Assembly (NCBI GenBank): GCA_032433765.1
Contig: JAVIAB010000051.1
Span: 149,010,275 to 149,074,274, forward strand
From: Megaustenia siamemsis
Lineage: Eukaryota; Mollusca; Gastropoda; Stylommatophora; Ariophantidae
DNA: 64,000 nt
Direction of reading: 5' to 3'
The notes under the pieces were generated by a model. That model was not told the DNA's origin. It was given only the letters and a program-made list of their open reading frames with translations, and did no database searches. The position numbers and the translations under genes were made by a program. This document shows positions 12,235 through 23,066 of the stretch, piece by piece; position 1 is the first letter of the stretch, and each line of letters begins with the position of its first letter.

Positions 12235-13290
12235 TATGAGAACAATGGGCTGTAATAATTATACAATAAAAAAAACAATGGGATGTAGTGTTATAACTTA
12301 AACTGTTATGATTACAAGAACAATGAGCTATAATAAAAATAACATAACACTATCTATCTATTATCCTTTCTAGCCGAAGACGGCATATAGGGCAGAAATT
12401 CTAGACTGTCTATACCCAGGCTACCTTTGTTACCTTGCACAAGGCCCAAGTTGTATCTTACCACAAATCCCTTTTCTGGGTAGCTGCTCAACCTAAGCGA
12501 GGGAGCTGATGCCTGCTGTCATTGCTCACTTCAGTGTATTTTTTGGTGTTTCTCTAGGTCAGCCTCTTTTTATTTTACCCTCTGGTTCTCATTTGAGGGC
12601 TTGCTTTGAAGTTCTCTAGTTTCTTCTTATCAAAAGGCCATCATATCACCATCTTCTTCTCTTGATTGTAGTTGATATTTTTGGATGCTTTGTTATTTCT
12701 CTTATTTCTGCACTAGTCTTAAATTCATGTCATGGTATACAAAGTATTATCCTGAGGTATTTGTTTTCAAATGCATCCAATTTATTTTCTATTTCTTTAG
12801 TTGTTTTTTCCAGCTCTCACGTGCATTAGTAAGAGTGGATAATACATTTGATTTGAATGTCATGAGCTTTGTTTTTGACTTTAGTAATTTTGATTTCCAT
12901 ATTTGATCAAGGTTTCAGAAAGTCATCGCCGCCTTCACTATACTGATTTTAATTTCTTTCTTTTGTCTCCTTCTTGAACTATGCAGCTTCCAAGATATAC
13001 AAAGTGATCTACTTCTTCCACTGCTTTTCCTTCCAGGTATATTTTTTTCTTCTGGGCAAATTTGATAGCACAAACACTAGGTCATAATATTTTAAAAAAT
13101 AAAAATGGCTGCAATATTTTATATGATCAAGAATAATGAATTGTAATAATTATAAGATCAAGAACAATACAAAGTAAATAAATAATTATAAGAACAATAC
13201 AAAGTAAATAAATAATTATAAGACTAAAAACAATGATCTGTAATAATTATAAGATAGAGAACAATAGGTTGTCATAATTAATGCAATATG
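12235..13290. repeat. Degenerate ~30-50 bp AT-rich minisatellite split by a LINE
   Basis: Copies of AACAATGGGCTGTAATAATT-like sequence followed by ATA-rich spacers occur at 12240-12345 and again at 13120-13285, on either side of the LINE B copy at 12350-13085. Confidence 0.55.
12350..13085 (-). mobile_element. LINE family B, degraded 5'-truncated copy
   Basis: The left end has TATCTATCTATTATCCTTTC, the complement of the family's TAGA-repeat tail. Minus-strand frames contain decayed equivalents of GRPRETL, the ACES..T segment (complement of AGCTCTCACGTGCATTAGTA) and the IDHFIYLGS region. Many frameshifts. Confidence 0.7.
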
Positions 13291-13585
13291 TCCTGTTCCA
13301 GGAAAGTTTTGTTCAAGTATTTTGATCCAATGACACTACAGAATGCAATAACATCATCACAGAAACAAACAATTCATTAAAAGCAAACGTACTCAAAGTT
13401 CACATATCAATGGATATTAGTTTGTCCGACCATTCTGAATGATTCTAAAAAAAGAAAAAGAAATATTTTTGCTGCTGTTAATGATGCATGTTATGATCTA
13501 TGTCACAGATGGAACATCACAGAACTACTGGTTAAAAATATAAAAAAAACTATCTTTATGGATAATCCCCTTACTGAAGTCATGC

Positions 13586-13611
13586 GGGGGGGGGGGGGGG
13601 GGGGGGGGGGG
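13586..13611 (+). repeat. Poly-G run of 26
   Basis: Twenty-six consecutive G lie between CATGC and AGAGTG. Such a run could form quadruplex DNA or be a sequencing/assembly length error. Confidence 0.9.
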
Positions 13612-13624
13612 AGAGTGTTATATG

Positions 13625-13800
13625 ACCAGAGAATACTGGCCGCTTGACCCGAGCAGTAGCTACAAGGTGTTTGGGTCTGAGTGTTTATTTCATTCCTGAT
13701 AGAAAAAAGCTTTTGACCCTATCAGGATTCAAATCTGCGTTCTCCTGGTTCAGAGCATAACGAGCTATCGATTCGGTCACCTTTCTTGAATTACTGTTTG
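13625..13800 (-). mobile_element. tRNA-derived SINE head, minus strand
   Basis: On the minus strand, GGTGACCGAATCGATAGCTC (A-box-like) is followed by GTTATGCTCTGAACCAGGAG and GATTTGAATCCTG (B-box-like GATTCGAATCC). It cannot fold as a normal tRNA and continues into non-tRNA sequence. Confidence 0.55.
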
Positions 13801-14554
13801 ATGGTTAGTAAAAGTCATATATCAAAAGAGATGACAAAAACTTCAGACCTGTATTGTTTCTGAGCCCACTGGTGACTGTAACATCCAATTCTAACTTCCC
13901 CCAAATTCCCTATCACAGTTGGGAAATGTATGATCAAAACTCATATTGGTATTGATTGTCCTATCCATTTAGGCTGTGTGTTTCTTCATGCATTGTTTTG
14001 ATTCAGTGTTTCTTAGTAAAGGAAACACATCTAAAGTGATGTGACTTCATTGAGCAACCTGTAAATTTCCCAGAATATGACACTAATATTGAAGCTTCTC
14101 AGAGACACATTAAGATAGTCATTGGAGTATTTCTTCTATCCACAAGGCAGTCCCTTGTACAACTCTAAACACAGCATCTACACTGTGATGCATTTATTAG
14201 GTATGTGTGTTCAGCAAAATCTTACTTGAACATTAAAACAGCAGCATGAAATTCAGAGTTTTAACTTCCATGAAATTAGCAGCAGAGTCAAGCACTCTAG
14301 CCTGGAAGCTGCTTGATCAATTTCTGCACCATGAAAGCTGATAGTTATCTATGTGATTAAACACATCCATATGTATCTTTTCTTTCATTTGTTCTCTCCT
14401 CCGTATTCGTGTGATCTGAAAATATAACTAGTATAGGTTAGTAGCTACATTACTATCCGGTGTGTCATTACTAAAAAATTCATGCATCCATGTCCCCTGA
14501 ATGTTCCCATTACAGAAGTCTGTGATGCTGGATAACCTTGGTATTGCTATCTTA
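13801..14554. other. No gene recognised
   Basis: Moderately AT-rich sequence with no supported frame or repeat. Confidence 0.3.
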
Positions 14555-14925
14555 ACCTTGGTGAGACATGATCCACTCAACCTCAGACTATGTCTTCTAT
14601 CTTGTACAAGACTCATCATCATCATCGAGTGCCTTCTCCGCAACGAAGGTTGGCTACCATGAAGCACAATTCTGCTCTGTCTCTTGCTTTGATGGTGCAG
14701 GTTGTCATAGGCTGATTTGTCCATCTTTTGATGTTACTCGTCTATTTTAGTCTTGGTCTGCCTCTTTTACCTTGTATTTTCCCCTCCAGGATTACTTTAG
14801 TAGGCTGTTGTGTCTTTTAACATGGCCCAAAAATCGCATTTGTCTTGTTTGAATTGTGCTTAGTAGTTCTCTTTTCATTTTTAGTTGTTTTAAGAGTTCG
14901 TTGTTTGTTTTCTTTTCCTTCCAAG
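14555..14925 (-). mobile_element. LINE family C, 3' end fragment
   Basis: The complement carries the family C C-terminus and 3' end: KLKRELL-like, QGKRGRPRLT-like, MDKSAYDNLHHQSK and the GCGGAGAAGGCACTCGATGA end. Identical architecture occurs at 37310-37470 and 61740-61905. Confidence 0.7.
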
Positions 14926-15732
14926 ACTACAAATGCATTAAAAATTGGTAGTGAAAATTAAATTACATTTTTAAAAAAAAGTTATCTTACTTCAGTTTAA
15001 AAACCAGTGGTGTCAGCTCTGAAGTTACAATCTTACATGACAAGGAACACAACATTTTTATTATTCGTCTTAACATGCAGCTATGAACTCAATTATAAAC
15101 CTTGTGTGACAAGAACAATAACAATCTGTACAATAACAAAACTGTATCAAATACAAGATGTAAACGGACAGTAAACATTTTACAAATATAAGCAACTTGT
15201 GTTATTTTTAGGAAAAATGAAAAAAAAATAGTTTTAGAAAAAAAAACGGTATCATCTTTGTTAAGTGAAGCTTTAGCCATACCTTTTTTTTCTATATCTA
15301 TTTTTTTTTTCATTTCTCCTCACAATTAGCTTCACAGCAGCTTCACAATTATATGCATTTATGTGCATTTCTTTGCCTTGACCCTACCAGTTCTATTTTT
15401 AACAGTTTTCTCTCTCACTTTACTACATCCACTGTTCTATTGACTCTTATTTACTTATTCAGCAATGTGCTACTTTTTTTTTTTTTTTTTAAACAGTTCA
15501 TACATTTCACAGTAACACACTATTTGTTTCTTTGCTTTGGTAAAGGTTTATTGGTTAAAAAAAACATAAATACATATAGCGGCTAACTATAAGTACTGTT
15601 TTTGCTATATTTCTCAGCCGCCCTATCATTTTAATAAAAAAAGATGTCAATTTCTGTCCCATTATTTTTAACAAACCCTATACATTTACTTTAATTTTGG
15701 TTAATCATATATCATAATCTATGAGTGTTCCT
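14926..15732. other. AT-rich region; one dispersed 38-bp segment
   Basis: Mostly homopolymer-rich sequence. The segment at 15351-15390 (ATGCATTTATGTGCATTTCT, TTGCCTTG) recurs at 55795-55835 beside a suspected Penelope-like end. No credible gene. Confidence 0.4.
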
Positions 15733-17140
15733 TGTTGCAGTTTCCTCATATTCCAAGTCCGGCTTGTTGCAGGAGCTACTGAGTTAGGTGCTCTGTGCAT
15801 ACCGTGAGCTGTGTGTTTCATCCGTTTTGATCATGTTTCAATATTCCAATTGTTTACGATGAATGATGATATCATATGACAGACAGACCGGCGTAACAAA
15901 CGGCCATTTTTTTTACACGTTCAATAGTGCAGTCAACAAGGATGAGTGATGAAATAAGGAAAATGTAACAAAATGCAATAAATTAAAAGAAGCAAAGTGA
16001 TTTACATCAAATAGAATGCGCGTACAATCACATGATCCCTTAAAATATCAATAAAAACAAACAAATAAACAGAAAAGTTCACTGGATAACAGCACTTATC
16101 TGTGAGTATTTGGAAGAGGCAATCTAACAGGGCGCCATTCAAGGGGACTTTCTCGTGTATTGTCACACTCGACAGGAAAAGTAGGGAACAGAACCCGATC
16201 GTGGTTAATGCTGAGGTCAACGGTCTCATCTGCGATAACACCGATGAGAAAGATGCAGTCATCTATACAGACGGATCTGTAAGACGACACCAAAGAAGTG
16301 CATGGGCATTTACAGCACGCTCGGCAGGCAGAATAGTCTACGAAGACAGTGGTGCATACGTCGTGACCACGAGTAGCATGACAATGGAGGCGATGGCAGT
16401 GACCAAGGCATTCAAATGGTTAGAGTCACAAGCCTACACCCACGCATATATACTGAGTGATTCGATGAGAATGATAAAAAAAGTGGAGGTGGGCTCTGTA
16501 CGCATGCAATGGGTAGAGTCATTGCAGAAATTCAAAATACGTAAGGTCACCTTTGTCTATGTCCCTGGACATGCGGGAGTACGGGAAATGAAAGGGCGGC
16601 CAGGTTGGCTAGCTGCGCGCTGTCGTTGAGGACAGGCAACCAATGGATCGGGCGGACATCATCAATGCCCTCCGAGATGTGGGAAGAGCACAGGACTTCG
16701 ACAAACACAGATCCACGTCACTTCTTCGGATGATGGAAATGGGAGTTAAGTTGGACACAGTCAGGAATGAGACACTTAGTGGCCGTGTAAGAAGACTTAT
16801 CAACCAACATAGAACTGGAGTCGTCAGTCGCTGGACACTGAGGGAATTGCTGAGGAGGGGATCTGAGCACCTATGAACATGTTCGGGGTGCAATGATGAT
16901 GACCCGCAAATAACTCAATAACTCAATCATATGACAGGGAACAGTTAGCTGTGTTCACTTTCTGTGCGGTTTCACCTTATGTCTTTTGGCGTCTGCTGAG
17001 ACTGCTATGATGGGGACTACAGCTACCTTTTTTTGTTTGTGAGATGAGATAGTAATTCGGATGATTCCATTGGCACAGGCGTTTGATCAATTATGGATTT
17101 TAATTCGTTTGCAGTGAAACCGAGGCCTTCCATAATCAAA
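15733..17140 (+). mobile_element. Dispersed repeat R, copy 1, split by a LINE H insertion
   Basis: The outer parts (15733-15882 and 16926-17140) match 22320-22684 on the same strand and 20436-20800 on the opposite strand. The uninterrupted copy reads GATATGGTATGACAGGGAAC at the site where this copy carries the LINE at 15883-16925. The repeat's origin is unclear; no terminal repeats are obvious. Confidence 0.8.
15883..16925 (+). mobile_element. LINE family H, 5'-truncated copy with RNase H domain
   Basis: Flanked by a 12-bp duplication, ATCATATGACAG, at 15871-15882 and 16926-16937. The frame from 16102 encodes an RNase H domain with DAVIYTDGS (Asp57), TMEAMAV (Glu96), ILSDSM (Asp120) and VPGHAGV (His157). 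A frameshift near 16575 disrupts the VRxNERADRLA block; the frame resumes at 16643 with DIINALRDVGRAQDFD through RTGVVSRWTLRELLRRGSE and HL, then a Cys-rich WTCSGCNDDDP-like end. The 3' tail is AATAACTCAATAACTCA. It is of I/Jockey-type architecture; the reverse transcriptase part is lost. Confidence 0.85.
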
Positions 17141-17559
17141 GAACCATAATCTATAATTTAGTATAAATTTACATCATTGACACCAGTAATTTGTATAATC
17201 ATGGAGTTCACTGTTCAATACCATTTTGTGATGAAATACAGTCCTTCACTACATCTACCTACAACTGAGTATTGGTTATGTCTCTGAATATAACAACAGC
17301 TAACTTAATGTTTACATAATGAAACTTTTCTTTATTCTTCTTACTTTTTTTTAAAAATAAATAAGTAACTTCCATCCATCCCACTTTTGCCATCTCAATG
17401 TCCTGTTTTTGTTTCAAGGAAATATGGGCAGCCACACACAATAAATAAATGTAAAAAATAATTAAATGAAATGTATCAGATAACTGATGGGAGTTAGCTT
17501 TAGAGACAGACTAGAAGTGAAGAATCAAGAGAACAGAAATTATCCCCATATTATGCTGT
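17141..17559. other. AT-rich sequence, nothing recognised
   Basis: No supported feature between the dispersed repeat and the next SINE-like element. Confidence 0.3.
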
Positions 17560-17835
17560 GTGTTACCGGGGCCTCATTATGAGGGAAGTAAAGAATAAGG
17601 ACACTGTGACCTTCCAGGCATGTCGTAAGAGGCGACTAAGGAGGTTGATTGATGGCTTGACAAGCTGTCATTGTAAAAAAGTATTGTTATGGAAACAGAG
17701 CCATAGATTTTAGAAGCAACGATCTCTGCAATATGTGCCATTTTGGCATGCAAGGTGTCTGTTTTTGAGATTGTGGTTCTGCCCTATGTGCTGTCGTTAG
17801 CTCGAAAGGACAATAGAAGATAGAAGAATAAATGG
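17560..17835 (+). mobile_element. SINE-like element with GTCGTAAGAGGCGACTAAGG motif and family B tail
   Basis: Contains the block GCATGTCGTAAGAGGCGACT followed by AAGGAGGTTGATTGATGGCT, then GTGCCATTTTGGCATGCAAG and an end reading TTAGCTCGAAAGGACAATAG. That end resembles the 3' end of LINE B (CGGCTCGAAAGGTCAATAGA). A second copy is at 36950-37175 on the minus strand. The GTCGTAAGAGGCGACTAA block resembles a conserved domain seen in invertebrate SINEs (recalled, unverified). Confidence 0.6.
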
Positions 17836-18060
17836 GACAGGCATAGAAAATGTAATGGCTTTGTTACATAGCAAGGCAGAAACAACTAAAGATGATCCAC
17901 ACATATGCTGAAATAACATGACCAAGAGGATGCCCTCAAAAAAGATAGATTGACAGAAACATGCCAGTAGAAGAGGTGAAATGAAGAGTAAAAGACTGCT
18001 AACTAACTCTCCTCTTGATACTGCAAAATAAATGAGGAGGAAAAAGATTATGTAAATCTA
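17836..18060 (+). mobile_element. LINE C-terminal relic (family D-like)
   Basis: Decayed plus-strand frames contain ITRPRGCPQKR-like sequence (equivalent of TRPKGRPRKRW) and a tail AATAAATGAGGAGGAAAAAG matching the family D end AGGCAAATGAGGAAGAAAAG at 3829. Confidence 0.5.
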
Positions 18061-18261
18061 AAATATTCCACCTCTTGTTAATGGTCTGTTACAAAATGAA
18101 AATCTAATACAAGAAAATGGTTGTTCAAAGATAACATTTAAAGAATAAAATATCACTTATAATTCTAGGCCACTTGGACTGTAAAATACTCAATAAAATC
18201 ATTTTTAGTGGTAATGTTCAAGCAACTGTTGTCCATTTCCATTGTTCCTGTGCTTTCAGCC

Positions 18262-18417
18262 TCACTTTGATAGTAAGGTTGAAATTTTAATTTTGCCATC
18301 GGAAGAACTTGTGAGACAAACATGTGTCTCTGATGAAGGGGACCAATCAACAGTAACCACAGGAGTCTGGTGTGGCTTTAGCTCCATGACACACGTGGGA
18401 TTAGGGACTCCAGAGAC
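18262..18417 (-). CDS. WDR91: WDR91 last coding exon (PVVTVDW ... stop)
   Basis: The 156-bp coding part has acceptor TTTGCTCAG, phase 0, and ends in TGA. It encodes 51 residues: VSGVPNPTCVMELKPHQ, then TPVVTVDWSPSSETHVCLTS and SSDGKIKISTLLSK. This closely follows the WDR91 C-terminus (APVVTVDW ... SMDGKIKLTTLL plus a few residues). The 7.2-kb intron before it holds an APE-endonuclease LINE, several LINE fragments and the Cys-rich coding segment on the other strand. Confidence 0.87.
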   Translation of the reverse strand, partial: VSGVPNPTCVMELKPHQTPVVTVDWSPSSETHVCLTSSSDGKIKISTLLSK

Positions 18418-18499
18418 CTGAGCAAATTAAAAGATATAAATTATGAACTTGTGCAAATTATGTGTTGTAATATGTGAATTAGGCTGGGAGCAAACAGCA

Positions 18500-19735
18500 A
18501 TAATAAAATATAACAAAGATTACTCAACACCTATTGTATAAAGAGAGGAGTAAGATATGGATGTGTCCTATCATCAAGCTTGTTCAATCTATACACTGAG
18601 CAAATCTTTAAAAACATCGCAGAGATGCCAGGCCTACAAATTAATGGAAAGATAATTAATAACCTAAAATATGCTGATGATACTGAATTACTAGCAGAAA
18701 ATGCTGAAGAACTACAAAAATTAATGAAATAAATATGACTAGCAAAAAATATGGATTAGATATAAATATCAAAAAGACTAAAACTATAATAATCTTCTTC
18801 TTCTTTTCTCTTTCACTGATACCTAAAAGGTGTCGTGGTTTATATCATTTGTCGTTCTTGTGCTGCTCGAATTGTCTGAATTAGTGATTTTCCTTTGTTG
18901 TTACATGTCTCTGTCACTGCATCTATCCATCTTCTTCTGGGTCTTCCTCTTGGTCTTTTTCCATGCATTCTCGAGAAGAACGCCCTTGATGGTGATTGGT
19001 GAGGATTCATTCTGACCAGGTGGCCAAACCATTTAAGTTGTTGTTGTTCTATATATTCTTGGCAGGGTTAACTATAATAATAAACAAAGATAATACTCAA
19101 AGTCTACAAGTGGATGATGAAGTGGAAAGATTAAACCTGGAGATGGTTAAGAGCTACAACTACCTGGGACATACTATAACCAGTGATGGAAAATGTACAA
19201 CTGAAAAAAATACAAAAGAAAAGGTATGGCAAAAAGTAATTTTAATGTCATGAAAAATATACCAACATCAAGGCAAATAACACCAGGGCTAAAACTAAGA
19301 ATAGCAAAATGTTATATCTTCTCAACATTCCTGTATGGTGCAGAAATATGGAAAATAGACAAGAAAATTGAAGTCTTTGAAATGTGGATTTATAGAAGAG
19401 TGGGAAGAATTGGATGGAAAGAAAACAAATAAAGCTTTAAAACAGCTAAAAGTGAAAAAAAAAAACTACTAAACATAATTCAAACAAGACATAAGCTAAT
19501 TTAAAAGACACAACAGCCTACTAAAAGTAATATAGAAAGGGAAATTACAAGGTAAAAGACAGAGGCAGACCAAGACTAACATGAATGAGTAACATCAAAA
19601 GATGGACAAGTCAGCCTATGACAACCTTAACTATCAAAACAAGAGACAGAGCGGAATGGCATTCCATGGTAGCCAGACTTCGGTGCAGAGACAGCACTCA
19701 ATACTTAAGATATGTATTGGCAGTGAAGACAAAAA
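18500..19735 (+). mobile_element. LINE family C copy, interrupted at 18794-19069
   Basis: Frameshifted reverse transcriptase pieces: RGVRYGCVLSSSLFNLYTEQ, IINNLKYADDTELLAENAEE (the catalytic ADD box), KKYGLDINIKKTKT, then after the insertion NYLGHTITSDGKC, NVMKNIPTSRQITPGLKLRI, FLYGAEIWKID and the C-terminal GRPRLT/MDKSAYDNL-like end. The same regions are in the longer copy at 57135-61905. Confidence 0.8.
18794..19069 (-). mobile_element. Short LINE (D-like) insertion inside a family C LINE
   Basis: Flanked by the 12-bp duplication AACTATAATAAT (18782-18793 and 19070-19081). The insert is minus-oriented, starts at its left with CTTCTTCTTCTTT (complement of a GAA-repeat tail), and encodes the tail AFFSRMHGKRPRGRPRRRW. 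It is nearly identical to part of the plus-strand copy at 53697-54088. Confidence 0.88.
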
Positions 19736-19739
19736 TGTA

Positions 19740-20435
19740 ATGTTTCTATGGCATAATCATGTCAGAGGGGAGAGGAACTAAGAAACATCAAGACCTCGGG
19801 GTTCATCCACAGTCTAAGTTGACAGATCATCATTGCACAACAGAGAAATCCATGGAGCTCAGATCCCCCCCACCCCCCTAAGCATGTTCCCCAGTATGAA
19901 ACATCTGAAAGCACTGAAGATGGCTTCAGCTCAGATGCACAAACTCCATAGCAACAGTAAAAACCTTGACCTCAACTTTCTTAGCTGCCTCTTATGAAAT
20001 ACATGGCAGGTGGCAGTGGCTCAATTGTTCTCTTTCCTGACCATGGTTAGGGCCCTGGTATATAAAATGGAATAGGTATCATTCAGAATCTGAAAATGGA
20101 AACCACAGATTTCTAGAGAGCAAGAGTCCATCGAGTGTGATAATGTCACCAAAAATATGTTGGTTGTGGAAAAAATATGATCACCAACACCATATTTTGA
20201 CCTTCATTAATGGATGATTGCATAAAAGGATGGAATGGCAGGACAAAATCACTAACATAGAATTATGGAACAGCACCAGTGGTCATTGAAATGAATTTCA
20301 AATGTACTATTTGGCCTCTATTTAAACATACAGAAAACTAAAATAATTTCCATTGACAAAACAAAAAGCCAACCCAAATTCACCATAGACTGTGAAGAAC
20401 TTGAAGTTGTAACAATCTATGAATTTGGTTATTTG
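19740..20435. other. Mixed LINE relics
   Basis: At 20215-20290 is sequence like the tail of the LINE at 60311-61376 (KGWNGRTKSLT). At 20310-20435 the plus strand reads LNIQKTKIISIDKTKSQP and EELEVVTIYEFGYL, the post-ADD reverse transcriptase region of another LINE. The rest is unassigned. Confidence 0.5.
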
Positions 20436-20852
20436 GTTTTGGAAAGCCCCGGTATCACTGCAAACGAATTAAAATCCATAATTGCTCAACTGCCCGTGCC
20501 AGTGGAATCATCCGAATTAATATCTCATCTCCCAAACAAAGAAAGGTAACTGTAGTCCCCATCGTAGCAGTCTCAGCACATGCCAAAAGACACAAGGCGA
20601 AACCGCGCAGAAAGTGAACACAGCCAACTGTTCCCTGTCATACCATATCATCATTCATCGTAAACAATTGGAATATCAAAACATTATCAAAACAGATGAA
20701 ACACACAGCTCACGGTGTGCAGAGAGCACTTAACTCAATAGCTCCTGCAACAAGCCGGACTTGGAATATGAGGAAACTGCAACAAGGAACACTTTTCATG
20801 CATAGCCTTCAATGGTTCCTGCCGCCTATCCACTATACCCCAGAAGTTCATG
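20436..20852 (-). mobile_element. Dispersed repeat R, copy 2 (left arm of inverted pair)
   Basis: Reverse complement of 22262-22684 with scattered substitutions, for example AAACAAAGAAAGGTAACTGT and CTTCAATGGTTCCTGCCGCC, TATCCACTATA near the inner end. Together the two copies bracket 20853-22261. Confidence 0.85.
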
Positions 20853-21461
20853 TCCTCCTGCTTATCTTGCTACATCCCCGTCCATAAAGTTCCCTCCTCA
20901 ACTCCCTAAGATAGGCTTCAAGTGCATGAAATTACAGAAACCTCCACGAGTACATTCCCCCACCTCGTACTGTCAGCAGCAAACTTCTCTGGAATCTATC
21001 ACTGGTGATAGCTCACAGTTGATTGGATGTCTATTGAACTAACGGTTATTAAGATCAGCAACAGCCTTTTCTGCATCCTCCTCTTTACTGAATCTCACAT
21101 GTTGGTCATGGGACGCACCAAAATGGCAGCTTATTTATATTCGAGCTATGGACCAAGCAATGTTTACATTGAACAACACGACAAATGTTATTGCTGCGAG
21201 TTGGCAGATTTTTGAAGATGTTTTCAAGGGTTTGAACATAAATGTTTGTTCACAGTTCGTTAACCTTCGCTGTAGATAAAGTCGTTAATTGGATGGCTTC
21301 GTTTCAGACATTTTTGACGTTGGTAGCTAAGGACCTAACTTGTGCAAATGGATGGCATTGGCAAGGATCATTTTGAATCTATGAAGTGGGCTCATTGTGT
21401 GTTTAACTCAAACGCATATGTGCTTTTTAACCAAAGACCTTTTTTTGGGGACTCAATGCAG

Positions 21462-22264
21462 ATATCCCCGATGGAAGAATAAATTGTACTATTAGTCCCA
21501 TAAATGATTCGCTTCCAGAGGTTTATGATGTAAACAAAGCAGTTTTGTCATTGCAAGTGAATAATGTCCACACCTATAATTGGTCAGGATTGTGTAGCAG
21601 CAGCAGCTTTATAGCGAACACAGAAAACATCACAGGATTGTGCTGTTCTGAAACAGCTATGCCATGCTACCCTAGAATTGCCTTTAATGGGATTACTGTG
21701 ACCACAAACAACACTCTTTGTGTGTGCCACATATTTACACCCCAGAAAGAAATACTGAATATAACAACACCATGTGCCGTCTGTGATATTAATGACCACA
21801 GACCAGGAGCCTCCAGTATGATTGATACAACTGTTGCACCAAGCACTTCATCAGCAGAGCCATATCTATGGAATGTTAATCTGACATTGTTCTTGAATGA
21901 TGTCCAAGTTAATGAGACATCAGAATCGTGTGGCAGCAGCTACAAGAAGGGAGCGGAGAACATCAAGTTCTGCTGCTATAAAGGAGACTTGCCTTGCTAT
22001 CCCAGAATTGCCTTAAATGGAATCACTGTAGTTGAAAACTTCTCCTCTTGTGTAAACTACACATTCACATCTAAGAGTGAATCAGTGAAGGTCACAAAAT
22101 CATATTCTCTCTGTGGTTTTACTAACCACAGGTCATGTGGCTTCTGTTGGATTGGAAATGACAAATTACCACCACTGTGTGTCTATATGTTTGGAATTGG
22201 AGTCATCAATGACGGCCTAACATCATCAAGTGCTATGACGATCATCATTTTCGGGAGGACGTGA
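21462..22264 (+). CDS. Unrecognised Cys-rich duplicated-domain coding segment
   Basis: An open frame of about 267 codons follows a pyrimidine run and a possible AG acceptor at 21460-21461, with no convincing ATG, so it may be an exon or a gene fragment. It contains two copies of a ~70-residue module. Each has a Cys before the core, a CC pair, MPCYPRIAFNGITV or LPCYPRIALNGITV, a single Cys, a Phe-Thr-rich strand, and a final CxxC or C followed by xxNDHR or xTNHR. N-X-S/T sequons are frequent, suggesting a secreted or extracellular product. The last ~35 codons run into a dispersed repeat. It sits antisense inside the last WDR91 intron, between inverted copies of that repeat. I do not recognise the family; function unknown. 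Confidence 0.5.
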
Positions 22265-22684
22265 ACTCCCATGGTATATGGTGGATAGGCGGCAGGAACC
22301 ATTGAAGGCTATGTCTGAAAAGTGTTCCTTCTTGCAGTTTCCTCATATTCCAAGTCCGGCTTGTTGCAGGAGCTACTGAGTTAAGTGCTCTGTGCACACC
22401 GTGAGCTGTGTGTCTCATCCGTTTTGATCCTGCTTCGATATCCCGCTTGTTTAAGATGAATGATGATATGGTATGACAGGGAACAGTTGGCTGTGTTCAC
22501 TTTCTGCGTGGTTTCGCCTTATGTCTTTTAGCGTGTGCTGAGACTGCTACGATGGGGACTACAGTTACCTTTCTTTGTTTGGGAGATGAGTTGGTAATTC
22601 GGATGATTCCACTGGCACGGGCGGTTGAGCAATTATGGATTTTAATTCGTTTGCTGCGATGCCGAGGCCTTCCATAACCAATAA
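22262..22684 (+). mobile_element. Dispersed repeat R, copy 3 (right arm of inverted pair)
   Basis: Same sequence as 15733-17140 without the LINE insertion, and inverted relative to 20436-20852. The inner end begins near GTGAACTCCCATGGTATATG and the outer end is AGGCCTTCCATAACCAATAA. It ends directly against a LINE A fragment. Confidence 0.85.
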
Positions 22685-23066
22685 CCAATAACATGTTGAT
22701 TGTTTCTTTCTGATGTTTTTTAGAAGCTGCCTTTTTGTGTTGACCTCTTTGAGAACTTTCTCATTGGTCTTTTTAGCTGTCCAGGGAACTTTCAACATTC
22801 TTCTGAGAAATCCCATCTCTGTGGCCTCTAATCGTCTTTTCATTTGTTTGTCTATTGTTCATGATTTGCTTCCGTAGATCAGAATTGGTTCTATATAGCA
22901 TTGATGAACTCTCTGTGTCATTTCTATTGACATAGATTTGTTGCATAAGATATTTTTCATTTTCTGAAATGCTATTTTGGCCTGAGCTATTCTGCTTTTT
23001 ATTTCTGTGTTGCATCTTCCATCTGATGTTATCACTGTGCCCAAGTATTTCGAACGTTGCACTTGT
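22685..23066 (-). mobile_element. LINE family A, C-terminal fragment
   Basis: Minus-strand frames read SKYLGTVITSDGRCNTEIKS, QRVHQCYIEPILIYGSKS, FLRRMLKVPWTAKKTNEKVL and NTKRQLLKNIRKKQS. Frameshifts separate these pieces. It is fused on the left to dispersed repeat R and on the right to an unrelated LINE. Confidence 0.8.
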
